Source: JBAVOR01 sp049692255 (lineage in GTDB: Bacteria > Babelota > Babeliae > Babelales > JACPOV01). From it: a stretch of 64,000 bases of DNA. The position numbers and the translations under genes are program-made. Shown here piece by piece: positions 23,978 to 32,980 of the stretch (position 1 is its first letter; every line of letters begins with the position of its first letter). Location: positions 1-64,000 of the forward strand of contig JBAVOR010000009.1 in the NCBI GenBank assembly GCA_049692255.1, read 5' to 3'. The notes beneath the pieces were generated by a model. It was not told the DNA's origin. It saw only the letters and a list, made by a program, of their open reading frames with translations, and did no database searches.

Positions 23978-25683
23978 TTAGATGACGACTGAGTAATATG
24001 CGAATACAACCCTGAGATTGTCTCCTGCACAGCTCCTTGATTACGCTCTAAACATGCTTGTACAAAACCTAAAAACAGCGGATTAGGATTTCCTAAGCGA
24101 CTCGTAAATTCTGGATGTGCTTGAGTAGCAATAAAAAAGGGATGATGAGGCAACTCTAAGAATTCCATCAACTGGGTATTATTGCGCATACAGGTACCAG
24201 AAAAATACATACCATGCTTTTGTAACGTTTCAACGTACGCCGGGTTTACTTCGTAGCGATGGCGATGCCGTTCGGTAACGCTCTGCGCAGATACTCTGTT
24301 TGCATCATTGTAGAGTGCATACACTTTACTGTGTGGGGCTAAAACCGCCTGATATGCACCTAAACGCATGGTAGCACCATACGCTTGTTGGCGCACGATA
24401 TCTTTCTGCTCTGGTAATATATCGATCAATGGTGTACGTGTCTGTTCATCAACTTCGGTAGTTTGTGCATCAGTAAGCCCACATACGTGACGCGCAAATT
24501 CTATTGCTGCTAGCTGCATACCATAACATAGCCCTAAATAAGGGATACGATTGTTGCGCACATATTCGATCGCAGCAATTTTACCTTCAACGCCCGAATT
24601 ACCAAAACCTCCGGGTACAATTACTCCATCAAAGCGCGATAACTGCTGACGTGCATCTGCATTAGATTCTAATAATTTTGCATCGATGCCTTCGATAATA
24701 ATACCTGTATTGCATGCGGCACCTGCATGAATTAATGCTTGATAAATACTCACATAACTGTCGAGCAAATGAAAGGTGCCACTGTTGAAATATTTACCCA
24801 CAATAGCGATGGTAATCTTTTTTTGTGGCTTTTTAATGGTAGTGACCAGCTGTCGCCAACTGCTCCAATCAGGAGATCTGTGTGGCTGCAATGCTAACTG
24901 CTGTAATATCTTCGTGCCCATCCTTTCTGCTTCTAAATCAAGGGGCACTTGATAGATAGAATCAACGTCCGGTGCTGAAATAATACGATCTGCTCTAATA
25001 TTGGCATAGCACTCAATTTTTTGTTTCCGCAGCTCATCTAACGGATATTGCGCGCGGCAAATAATAAAATCAGGGCTAATACCTTCTTCGTTGAGCATTT
25101 TAATTGCCTGTTGTGCCGGCTTTGTTTTCATCTCTTCTATGTGTGATGCAATGGGAAGATATGCCACCAATACATGCACCATGCTGTGTTCACCTAGCTC
25201 ATGCGCTAAGCTGCGCAGTGCAAATAAAAATGGTTTATTTTCGTAATCACCCACGGTGCCACCAATTTCTACGATAGCAACATCATACCCTTCAGAGGCG
25301 TATTTAATGCGCCGCACAATTTCATCAGAAATATGGGGAATGCATTGCACGGTGCGACCCAGATATTCACCCCGCCGTTCCCGTTCAATAACTTCTTTGT
25401 ATACTTGCCCCGTAGTGATATTATTTTTCTTAGGCAAATTCTCATCTAAAAATCGTTCATAGGTGCCTAAATCTTGGTCTATTTCTCCACCGTCTTCGGT
25501 CACCCATACTTCGCCATGTTCTGTTGGCCGCAATGTTCCCGCGTCGCAATTAATGTATGGGTCTATTTTGATAAGCGTTGTGCGGTAACCATATTCTTTA
25601 ATAATTTTGCCAAGTGACGCGGTAATAATACCTTTGCCCACTCCAGAAATAACGCCACCTACTACCACAACAAACTTAGTCAC
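23974..25683 (-). CDS. pyrG: CTP synthase
   Basis: Makes CTP from UTP, ATP and glutamine. The synthetase half has VVVVGGVISGVGKGIITASLG, KIDPYINCDAGTLRPTEHGEVWVTEDGGEIDQDLGTYERF and IGGTVGDYE. The amidotransferase half has PGGFG, the nucleophile in GLCYGMQ, and HPEF. The first frame codon is a TTG (25704), but GGGAG lies 8 bases before the GTG at 25683, which gives the usual MTKF start. Length is 569 aa, slightly long. UTP-to-CTP is often kept by host-dependent bacteria that import other nucleotides. Confidence 0.96.
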   Translation of the reverse strand: MTKFVVVVGGVISGVGKGIITASLGKIIKEYGYRTTLIKIDPYINCDAGTLRPTEHGEVWVTEDGGEIDQDLGTYERFLDENLPKKNNITTGQVYKEVIERERRGEYLGRTVQCIPHISDEIVRRIKYASEGYDVAIVEIGGTVGDYENKPFLFALRSLAHELGEHSMVHVLVAYLPIASHIEEMKTKPAQQAIKMLNEEGISPDFIICRAQYPLDELRKQKIECYANIRADRIISAPDVDSIYQVPLDLEAERMGTKILQQLALQPHRSPDWSSWRQLVTTIKKPQKKITIAIVGKYFNSGTFHLLDSYVSIYQALIHAGAACNTGIIIEGIDAKLLESNADARQQLSRFDGVIVPGGFGNSGVEGKIAAIEYVRNNRIPYLGLCYGMQLAAIEFARHVCGLTDAQTTEVDEQTRTPLIDILPEQKDIVRQQAYGATMRLGAYQAVLAPHSKVYALYNDANRVSAQSVTERHRHRYEVNPAYVETLQKHGMYFSGTCMRNNTQLMEFLELPHHPFFIATQAHPEFTSRLGNPNPLFLGFVQACLERNQGAVQETISGLYSHITQSSSN

Positions 25684-25827
25684 TTTCAAATCTCCCATAC
25701 TCAAACATCGTTATTATGCATGTATATATTTTTTTTAGTATAGTGCGTCAGGGAGTTTTTAAAAGCGCAAAAGAAGCGTGTTTCTTTTTTTTCTTATTGA
25801 ACAACTTCTTGCTATCGAAAATATACC

Positions 25828-27210
25828 TCAAAAACTTACGCGCCCCAATGCTGCTGCTACCTTATTAAATGCATCAGTTACTCTTTGTAATGCTGCAGTC
25901 AATGCATTGGGTCTTCCAACGGTGGTGTCTTGTTTTGGTTCAGGTACAGGCAAATGATACCACTCTTCATCGTCACCTGCTGCAAAATCTACCCACGTTC
26001 GTTTGCGGTCTTGATCATCATAGATAATATTTTCAAGCTGTTCTTTAGGCACTCCTTTGCGTAACGCTGCACGTACTTTCATAAGTATTTTGCCCAAATG
26101 ATTCTCACCCTTGCCATCTGCGCCAGCACCATAAAAAGAGTCATTCTTGAGCGCATTTTCTACCAACACCTGCGGATAGGTGGCAACAAGCATGTCAGCG
26201 AGTTGTTGATGTTGATAAAATTTATTTTTAACTGCGTTCATCATGTATGCCAAACTTTTTTGCTGCCAATCGGAACGTATATCTTTTTTATGCCGTTGTG
26301 CAAAATCAAACGCATCATGTGCCATTATAATTTGTTTAATCTGATTCTGTAATCGCGCATCAGCAAATTTCATAGCTTGATAATAATGTTCTGTCGTAGG
26401 CCATTTGCTATTATCAATAGTCACGGGGTAGCCCGCATGAAAATTAGTAAATTCATAGAAGGGCTGATTGCTATTATAAAACAGCAATAATGTGTTTGAT
26501 GATATCTCTTGCCATGAATGCGGTTTGGGCACAGAGGGACTATCTTCTCTACTAGCTACACCCACTGCAAAACCACTTTTGCCCAGTCGTTCCGCAAGCC
26601 ACTTGATAGCATTCAGTGTAGCGCCATCAATCCAAATTCTGTCATGCAAAACAGAGTCCAGAACAATATTTTCAAGTTCGGGGTGCCCATCTAAAGAGAC
26701 TGGATCTGACACATATTCTGTTCGCAAAGGAACCAATTTAACAGCATCATACTGTGCATCCGTATGCCCTTCTTCTATAGCTTCTTGCAATGAATCAGAC
26801 AACTCTTTTTTTGTAGTGAAAGCGACAGGAAAAAAAATAAATGTCTGTGAGGCATCTGGTTCATAAGAGATAAGTTCCAGAGGTGCAAATAGTTTTTTAT
26901 GCGAAAGTTGATTGCTAATCGATTGTTGTATTACCAAGCCGATAGTCGCTGCTTGCAAAGCACTTTCTATAGGAGTTTGACCTTTACCAATAGACACGTG
27001 CTTAGTGTCGGTATCAAAGCTTTTATATATATTTATGTCATCATGTGTCGCATGGAATAGAAGCACATTCAATGCCTTGCTGCTCTCTTCGCTTCTTTCT
27101 TGCACGCACATAATATGCACTGGAATTACTTTTTCTTCTTGTGCAATAATGGCGGAGCAAATAATTATTTGCAAACACAATAACGCACAAAAGATCGCTT
27201 TACTATTCAT
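25828..27210 (-). CDS. Secreted protein with a C-terminal NADAR domain
   Basis: Residues 1-23 are a signal peptide. Residues about 238-388 are a NADAR (YbiA/DUF1768) domain: YEFTNFHAGYPVTIDNSKWPTTEHYYQAMKF, and FYGAGADGKGENHLGKILMKVR, where the usual Trp is Tyr. Known members cleave N-glycosidic bonds in riboflavin intermediates or reverse ADP-ribosylation of guanine, always in the cytoplasm. The N-terminal 200 residues have no clear family; GKGQTPIESALQAA faintly recalls a decayed Nudix box. Export of a NADAR enzyme is unusual and hints at action on a host. AAAAAGGAG marks the start. Confidence 0.82.
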   Translation of the reverse strand: MNSKAIFCALLCLQIIICSAIIAQEEKVIPVHIMCVQERSEESSKALNVLLFHATHDDINIYKSFDTDTKHVSIGKGQTPIESALQAATIGLVIQQSISNQLSHKKLFAPLELISYEPDASQTFIFFPVAFTTKKELSDSLQEAIEEGHTDAQYDAVKLVPLRTEYVSDPVSLDGHPELENIVLDSVLHDRIWIDGATLNAIKWLAERLGKSGFAVGVASREDSPSVPKPHSWQEISSNTLLLFYNSNQPFYEFTNFHAGYPVTIDNSKWPTTEHYYQAMKFADARLQNQIKQIIMAHDAFDFAQRHKKDIRSDWQQKSLAYMMNAVKNKFYQHQQLADMLVATYPQVLVENALKNDSFYGAGADGKGENHLGKILMKVRAALRKGVPKEQLENIIYDDQDRKRTWVDFAAGDDEEWYHLPVPEPKQDTTVGRPNALTAALQRVTDAFNKVAAALGRVSF

Positions 27211-27251
27211 TGCTTATCTCCTTTTTTAACAAGACATGAAAAAGCTGTTTA

Positions 27252-28748
27252 CTATTCAGCAAACATGGTATGAAACTCGTGCGCTACGCCGCGTATCTTT
27301 TTCTGCAGTTCATCTGAAAGATCTTTGGTACGCTCAATGGCAGTGTACAATTCTTGATATGTTGAGCGCACATAACTCACAAAACGATCTGCATATGCAT
27401 GTACCTGTGGCAACGGCAAGCTGTCTAAGAAGTTCTCTTTTAACAGAAACAACATAAGTGTTTGATCGATAAATGAATAGCCGCTTAGAGGCGCTTGCTT
27501 GAGCAGTTCTACTGCCAATGCGCCACGCTGCAATTTTTTTTGCGAAACGGTATCAAGCTCTGTGCCAAACTGCGCAAAATCGAGCAGTTCATGGTACTGT
27601 GCTAACTCTAAACGCAATGCGCGAGTAACTTTTTTAATCGCTTTTGTCTGTGCAGCACCACCAACACGCGAAACCGATAGTTCAACGTTTACTGCTGGGC
27701 GAATGTTTTGATTAAATAAGTTGGAATCGAGAAATATTTGCCCATCGGTAATAGAAATTAAATTTGTTGGCACGTACGCAGTAATATCATCGCTTTGAGT
27801 CTGTGCGATCGGCAGTGCAGTAATTGAGCCACCACGCATGAATTTACCCGCACGCTCAAGTAAGCGCGAATGAAGATAGAACACGTCGCCCGGATACGCT
27901 TCACGCCCCGGTGGACGCCTTAGCAAAAGCGACATTTCGCGATAGGCAATCGCATGGTTTGATAAATCGTCATAGATAACCAGCACGTCATGCCCTTGAT
28001 CGCGGAAATATTCAGCTATTGTGCAACCAACATACGGTGCTAAGTACTGCTTTAACACGGCTTCAGATGCCTCCGCACTGACAATCACCGTATAACTAAG
28101 AGCATCTTGCTGCATCAATGTTTGCATAAACCGAATGAGTGATGATTGTCGTTGTCCTATAGACACATAGATACATAATACATTCTTATTTTTTTGATGA
28201 ACAATGGCGTCTAAGATAAGAGATGTCTTACCGGTATTACGATTACCAATAATCAACTCACGCTGTCCCTTGCCTATTGGTACGAGCGCATCGATAGCAG
28301 TAACGCCCGTTTCTAATGATTCATTAACGGGGCTCCGTTCAACAATACCAGGAGCTGAAGCTTCAACAGGGCGATACTCATGTGCATCAATGGAACCAAC
28401 ATTATCAAGTGGTTTACCGGTCACGTCGATAACGCGTCCCAGCAGTTGCATGCTGACCGGTATTTTAAATACGGTACCCGACCGCTTTACCATTTCTTGC
28501 TCAGACACTGCAATGCTTGCATCAAATAAAAATACCGATACCGAATCTTCATCCATGCTCATGACGATACCGCGATTGCCGCGATCGAAATACACAAGCT
28601 CTCCAAACAGTACGTTAGTAAGCCCATAGACACGGCAAATACCGTCTCCTACTTGCATTACGGTACCAATTTCTTCAAGGTTAGCCGGGGCTACTTCTTG
28701 TAATGCTTTTTCAAATATTGAAACAAGATCAGCATTTTTTTCTATCAT
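27252..28748 (-). CDS. atpA: F-type ATP synthase subunit alpha
   Basis: A 498-aa nucleotide-binding subunit of the F1 head. The P-loop at 168-175 reads GNRNTGKT, where most bacteria have GDRQTGKT. VYGL-NV-FGELV, ALVPIGKGQRELI, IYDDLSNHAIAYREMSLLLRRPPGREAYPGDVFYLHSRLLER and the VSRVGGAAQTKA segment are all standard. It overlaps the delta gene by ATGA, so it is translationally coupled. It is the last ATP-synthase gene here; gamma, beta and epsilon would normally follow and do not. Confidence 0.96.
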   Translation of the reverse strand: MIEKNADLVSIFEKALQEVAPANLEEIGTVMQVGDGICRVYGLTNVLFGELVYFDRGNRGIVMSMDEDSVSVFLFDASIAVSEQEMVKRSGTVFKIPVSMQLLGRVIDVTGKPLDNVGSIDAHEYRPVEASAPGIVERSPVNESLETGVTAIDALVPIGKGQRELIIGNRNTGKTSLILDAIVHQKNKNVLCIYVSIGQRQSSLIRFMQTLMQQDALSYTVIVSAEASEAVLKQYLAPYVGCTIAEYFRDQGHDVLVIYDDLSNHAIAYREMSLLLRRPPGREAYPGDVFYLHSRLLERAGKFMRGGSITALPIAQTQSDDITAYVPTNLISITDGQIFLDSNLFNQNIRPAVNVELSVSRVGGAAQTKAIKKVTRALRLELAQYHELLDFAQFGTELDTVSQKKLQRGALAVELLKQAPLSGYSFIDQTLMLFLLKENFLDSLPLPQVHAYADRFVSYVRSTYQELYTAIERTKDLSDELQKKIRGVAHEFHTMFAE

Positions 28749-29302
28749 GCATATCCTTTGCGAACCATCTTAGCACAGTCATTCAATCGTTTGCGTATTG
28801 AGTCTTCCCATAACACGGTTGATGAACTGATGCGAACTCCTGCTATTAAAGCAGTATCTACCTTTGTGGTATATATAATTTCTTTTCCAGCCATTTTTTC
28901 AAAAAAATGGGCAATCGTTTCATATTCTTGCGATAGCACCGGACATGCCGTTTCTATCGTACAACGGAGCATATCATGCTTTTGATAATAGAGAGTGACT
29001 ATAGAGTGCGTTACTAATCCCAATAGCTGCAACCGCGCATGCTGCATTAATAGCATAACTATTGCTAGCCAACTCTCTACTGCGCATTGTTTTGCTAATC
29101 GCGTAAACCATTGCTGCTGCAACGCTGCTGCGTGAGGGAATTTAATGAGAGCGCGCGCTCGTGTATCATCAATAAAAAGGCGCGCCAACAGTTCCAATGT
29201 AGCAATATGAGTACGATCGAGCGTATGCCCATACACTCCCATATACGCCTGTGCATACAAACGAGCAAGTTTTTGTTGGTTATTCATCAACGACACCGTC
29301 AT
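28745..29302 (-). CDS. atpH: F-type ATP synthase subunit delta
   Basis: About 185 aa, helical N-terminal domain starting QQKLARLYAQAYMGVYG and a C-terminal region with KVDTALIAGVRISSSTVLWEDSIRKRLN, the conserved delta-subunit end. It joins F1 to the peripheral stalk. The longest frame begins at 29344 within subunit b. An ATG at 29302 overlaps that gene's TGA in ATGA form, which I take as the start; an ATG at 29287 is a second choice. Confidence 0.9.
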   Translation of the reverse strand: MTVSLMNNQQKLARLYAQAYMGVYGHTLDRTHIATLELLARLFIDDTRARALIKFPHAAALQQQWFTRLAKQCAVESWLAIVMLLMQHARLQLLGLVTHSIVTLYYQKHDMLRCTIETACPVLSQEYETIAHFFEKMAGKEIIYTTKVDTALIAGVRISSSTVLWEDSIRKRLNDCAKMVRKGYA

Positions 29303-29778
29303 TTTTTCATAGTTTGTATAACCTGATGCGTAAACGTCTGGCACGCTTCAGATGATTGAAACTGTTTTCCCAACTCTTCTGTTAACTGCGCAAAAGCTTC
29401 CTCTGTTACTCGCTGGTAAGCAAGCACTTGTGTATACTCCTGCGCCGTACGACGCCGTTGTTGTTGCCAAGCAGCAAATGAACGTTCAGTGGCAGCCTGT
29501 TGTACACTCATGCGTTGTTGCTCATCAGCACGCCATTGATCAATTTTTATCAATAACGACTGTGCTTGTTGTTCTTGTATGTGCGCTTCTTGCTTTGCTT
29601 GCACATAACCGTCTTGTAGTAATTCTTTTTGTTGCGCCAACAACTGCTGATGCGCCGCTTCTTCTTGTATGCCCTCTGCGAGCGCCGGAATCACTTTTTT
29701 ACGCACGAGGTATCCAAATAACCCAATCAATATCATAAAATTGATAAGGCGAAAAAGAATAATCAGTATTTCATTCAT
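29299..29778 (-). CDS. atpF: F-type ATP synthase subunit b
   Basis: A 159-aa stalk subunit: one N-terminal membrane helix (ILIILFRLINFMILIGLFGYLV), then a long charged, Gln/Ala/Glu-rich helix with heptad character. It overlaps the upstream b'-like gene by 8 bases (ATGAATGA), so the two are coupled. It is one of two different b-type subunits here, meaning the stalk is probably a heterodimer. Confidence 0.85.
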   Translation of the reverse strand: MNEILIILFRLINFMILIGLFGYLVRKKVIPALAEGIQEEAAHQQLLAQQKELLQDGYVQAKQEAHIQEQQAQSLLIKIDQWRADEQQRMSVQQAATERSFAAWQQQRRRTAQEYTQVLAYQRVTEEAFAQLTEELGKQFQSSEACQTFTHQVIQTMKK

Positions 29779-30130
29779 GAATTACTCGTTTGTATAATGA
29801 TCGCTTACACGATTCAACAAGCCTCATATCAACTGGTGCCTCTTGCAATCGCTCTGCTGCTTCTTGCGCAACTGCCAATGGCGCTAAGTGCCTTGTTATC
29901 AGGGGTGCACGCTCACGATAGGCCTCTTTGGCTCTGTCCCATGCCTGGTGGGTCTGCTGCGCAACGCCATCGATTTCCTGTTGCGTGCGCATGATACCTT
30001 TTTTCAACTCCGCCTCATGCGCTCTTTGTTTTAAAACAAGCGCAACGGCTGTACGAAGAAACAGTCTATCGATAATACAATAGGCAATAAATAAGTGTAT
30101 CATTTGTACAAACAGGGTACCGTTAATCAT
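29771..30130 (-). CDS. Short b'-like ATP synthase stalk subunit
   Basis: A 119-aa protein with an N-terminal membrane helix (LFVQMIHLFIAYCIIDRLFL) and a charged helical tail, sitting exactly where b' lies in operons with two b genes. It is about 40 residues shorter than its partner and very divergent, with no clear family motif; the assignment rests on position and shape. GAGGGAACGCAATG marks the start. Confidence 0.7.
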   Translation of the reverse strand: MINGTLFVQMIHLFIAYCIIDRLFLRTAVALVLKQRAHEAELKKGIMRTQQEIDGVAQQTHQAWDRAKEAYRERAPLITRHLAPLAVAQEAAERLQEAPVDMRLVESCKRSLYKRVIHE

Positions 30131-30155
30131 TGCGTTCCCTCAAACGTCTCTCTCT

Positions 30156-30410
30156 CTAGGCCATGCGTGCCATGAGCAATATAACGAATGCTATCACCAA
30201 ACAGTAGACGGCAGACGTTTCAATCATAAACAATGCTAAACCCATTGCTTGGCGGATATCACGCACGCTCTCTGGGTACTTACCAATATTTTCACAGGCT
30301 TTTGCCCCAACGAGCCCTTGCCCATACGCAGGGGAAATGCTCCCAATGCCCATCACTAATGCCGCGGCAATAAATGAAGCCGCTTTTACCATATACACAC
30401 CGTCTGTCAT
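30156..30410 (-). CDS. atpE: F-type ATP synthase subunit c, with sodium-type ligands
   Basis: An 84-aa hairpin of two membrane helices. AAAGGA places the start at the ATG at 30410 rather than 30428. Helix 1 has SPAYGQGLVGAK and helix 2 has MIETSAVYCLVIAF. Aligned by eye with the Ilyobacter c subunit, Pro28, Gln32, Glu65, Ser66 (here Thr) and Tyr70 are all kept. That is the Na+-binding set; H+-type rings usually lack the Gln and the hydroxyl after Glu. The polar loop is KYPE instead of R-Q/N-P. First gene of the c-b'-b-delta-alpha operon; no atpB precedes it. Confidence 0.92.
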   Translation of the reverse strand: MTDGVYMVKAASFIAAALVMGIGSISPAYGQGLVGAKACENIGKYPESVRDIRQAMGLALFMIETSAVYCLVIAFVILLMARMA

Positions 30411-30626
30411 AATATCCTTTCGCAACAATAAAACTAATGCTAATTAATCATTTTAGCCCAAGAACGTTATATTGTTCAAGCAGAAAATGATGAACGGCCC
30501 ACTAAACAGTAAAAATCACCTTTCTATTTTTGCTAAACTGAGAAATCTGTGATAACGTACCTCTACTTAAATTAGTGCATAAGAATTATCACTCTATTAC
30601 CATATTTGAGGGAGTAGAAGCGCTCC

Positions 30627-32267
30627 ATGAATAAAAAAGGTGTATGTCTCATTCTACTGCTTTTACACACAAGCAGTACGTTACCTAATAAAAACTCTTC
30701 TGTCAGCCATTATGACATTGAACAGGAACTCGAGGGCCTGTTTGATGACGATTCAGATGCGGATACGCTCTTTAACGAGCCGCCAAAAGAAGTGACCGCC
30801 GAAATAGTCTTGGGATATATCACGCGGCGGCGACAGACAGAAGCAACCCGCGCCGAATGCCCGACCAGTCCCCAGACCATCATTGATGCCCAAAAAATAT
30901 TACGGGAAGACTTGTACTTGTATACCCATCCGTTTAATCAACGGTCTCTGTTGGATATGCCACAATTTTATTTTTCAGGGTACCGCGACTGCTTACGAGC
31001 AGAAGGGCAACCCTGGCAGCTTACTTGTCAATTCTTTTACAACCAGATGGACAGCTCTTTTTTTACCAATACCGATCATCATCTCAATTCTTATTTAGCA
31101 CTGGACAACCCGAACTTCATCCCTGATATCGACGATCTCGGGTTTAATATCAATTTATTGAAAGTTTTTGAAATTGTTGGCGGGGCACGCGTTACCCAAT
31201 ATCGTGCTGGTGCTATGCTCGGGGCACAGTATTTAAAGGGTAAATGGCTTATTCAATGGTGGACCCCCATAGAATATTTATTACGCCATTTCGATTTGAA
31301 TGTGCTTGAACAAGAAGATCTTACCCAAGAGCTTCATCAAAAGGAGCGTGATAAGGAAGAAGAATGGGGATTTGCCGAACGACATTTAATTGCGGACAGG
31401 GTGGGGATGGGAGATTTCCGCTTAGACGTTGCATATCGCTTTGTTCATGACGATTATATCAATTTCCATGCAGGCATTGAAACAACGTTCCCCCTTGCAT
31501 GGGCGTTTAAAAAAGGATTACTTGGCAATCATTTTAAAAAGAATATGTCAACACCTGAGCTCGATTTAATTGATCTTTTGAATACTGCCTTAACTGATTT
31601 AACGCAAGCACAACAAATAGGCACCAATTTCTTGCTTGCGGCACTCAATAGGCTTTCGCGCATCCTCCTTGAAGATGGGCTGGGCAATAACGGACACGTG
31701 GGGATGGGACCATTCTTTTTGTGCAATCTACAGGTATCTGAAAAGCTCCAGTTTAAAACACGGGCAGTTGTCGAATATCTCTTCCAAGCACAAGAACGCC
31801 GCTATTACATTCAAAAGAAGGATATTGCTGCCTTTGACGCAGTCTTGAATCCGGAAGTTGTCAATTGCGATGCAGAGCTCACCTTTTTACAACAGCAACT
31901 GGTCAATACTCTATTCCCGCAAGGGTTCGATACGGTTGTATTCCCTGGTTTCCTTACTAAAATTACTACTGCATTAACCGGTGATATGGCAGAACGATGG
32001 CGCCTCACGCTCGGCTACGATTTTTGGTATCAACAACAAGAAAAATTAGGCAACATCGATGCACCAAAAAATGAAAAAGAGCTACTCAAGAAACAACTCG
32101 CTCGCTGCACACCAGCATTTCAAAATAAAATATTTGGTGGCCTCAGTTACATACGCCCGTACAGTAATCTAGATTGGGCGCTAACCGTCTGGGGAGACAT
32201 GACCTTTATGAATATGGGCATTGGTAAAGATTTTAATCTCGGTCTCTCATTCGAACTGTTATTATAA
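30627..32267 (+). CDS. Large outer-membrane beta-barrel-like protein
   Basis: A 546-aa exported protein. Residues 1-20 are a signal peptide, followed by an acidic segment (EQELEGLFDDDSDADTLF). The rest alternates amphipathic strands (WQLTCQFFYNQMD, GARVTQYRAGAMLGAQYLKGKWLIQWWTP, MGDFRLDVAYRFVHDDYINFHAGIETTFP). It ends in strand-like LDWALTVWGDMTFMNMGIGKDFNLGLSFELL. This looks like a porin- or transporter-type barrel, related in style but not clearly in sequence to the 2836 gene. No catalytic motif. Confidence 0.65.
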   Translation: MNKKGVCLILLLLHTSSTLPNKNSSVSHYDIEQELEGLFDDDSDADTLFNEPPKEVTAEIVLGYITRRRQTEATRAECPTSPQTIIDAQKILREDLYLYTHPFNQRSLLDMPQFYFSGYRDCLRAEGQPWQLTCQFFYNQMDSSFFTNTDHHLNSYLALDNPNFIPDIDDLGFNINLLKVFEIVGGARVTQYRAGAMLGAQYLKGKWLIQWWTPIEYLLRHFDLNVLEQEDLTQELHQKERDKEEEWGFAERHLIADRVGMGDFRLDVAYRFVHDDYINFHAGIETTFPLAWAFKKGLLGNHFKKNMSTPELDLIDLLNTALTDLTQAQQIGTNFLLAALNRLSRILLEDGLGNNGHVGMGPFFLCNLQVSEKLQFKTRAVVEYLFQAQERRYYIQKKDIAAFDAVLNPEVVNCDAELTFLQQQLVNTLFPQGFDTVVFPGFLTKITTALTGDMAERWRLTLGYDFWYQQQEKLGNIDAPKNEKELLKKQLARCTPAFQNKIFGGLSYIRPYSNLDWALTVWGDMTFMNMGIGKDFNLGLSFELLL

Positions 32268-32311
32268 CGTATAATGGTTTATCATTATTTTTTATGTACC
32301 AAGGAGTTTTT

Positions 32312-32971
32312 ATGAAGATGCACAAAAAACATCAATACCGTATTACTGCGCTCATAGCACTCAGTAGCGCATTGGCATACGCAGGAGAAATACATCATGC
32401 ACCAAAAGATTTACCCATCAATGTGCCATCCGTTTTTGACGGCACCCCTTTAGGCATTAACGATCATAAAATAAAGCAGTTGCTTTACATTACTAAAAAA
32501 GTTGAAGATCTATTATACGGCGTGCTCGACCATACTACCAATGCACGTATGGGCAAATATGTGTTCCGCTCTAATAATCAATCGATACAATCGTTGACAC
32601 GCTTAGAAACAAGTGACGAACTGACTGAACAAGAAATGGAAATGTTCCGCCCATTACTCCACCAAGCGATAGAAGATTTTATTAAAGTTGCTACCCCATT
32701 TGTTGCCCAAGCACGTGGCGTCAAGATTATCACTCTACGCTTTATTGATGAATGGGCACACAAGCATCATCGCACACACAGCTATTTACTCGACTGGAGC
32801 AGAGAAGAAGATGGCAAAGAGTTAGATGCGTTCAGAAGAAACGTGCAAACGTTTAGACAACTTGATGAATTCTGCGTAGACTTAGTAAGCTTTATTAGCG
32901 ATCTTATACGCAGTTGTCCGCAAGGGTGGCAACAGTTTCTCGAAACACAAAAACAGCAACGTAGAAAATAA
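32312..32971 (+). CDS. Secreted helical orphan
   Basis: The ATG at 32312 follows AAGGAGTTTTT; the longer frame (32294) has no site. About 219 aa, with a basic start (HKKHQYR) and a signal peptide ending AYAG. The mature part is helical and charged with many His residues (EWAHKHHRTHSYLLDW). It ends 9 bases before recD2, so the two are probably co-transcribed with the 30627 barrel. No family recognised. Confidence 0.65.
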   Translation: MKMHKKHQYRITALIALSSALAYAGEIHHAPKDLPINVPSVFDGTPLGINDHKIKQLLYITKKVEDLLYGVLDHTTNARMGKYVFRSNNQSIQSLTRLETSDELTEQEMEMFRPLLHQAIEDFIKVATPFVAQARGVKIITLRFIDEWAHKHHRTHSYLLDWSREEDGKELDAFRRNVQTFRQLDEFCVDLVSFISDLIRSCPQGWQQFLETQKQQRRK

Positions 32972-32980
32972 ACAGATTAT

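Noticed and set aside
28204..28629. 141-aa plus-strand ORF across atpA
   Set aside because: It is antisense to a highly conserved gene, so the open frame reflects codon bias.
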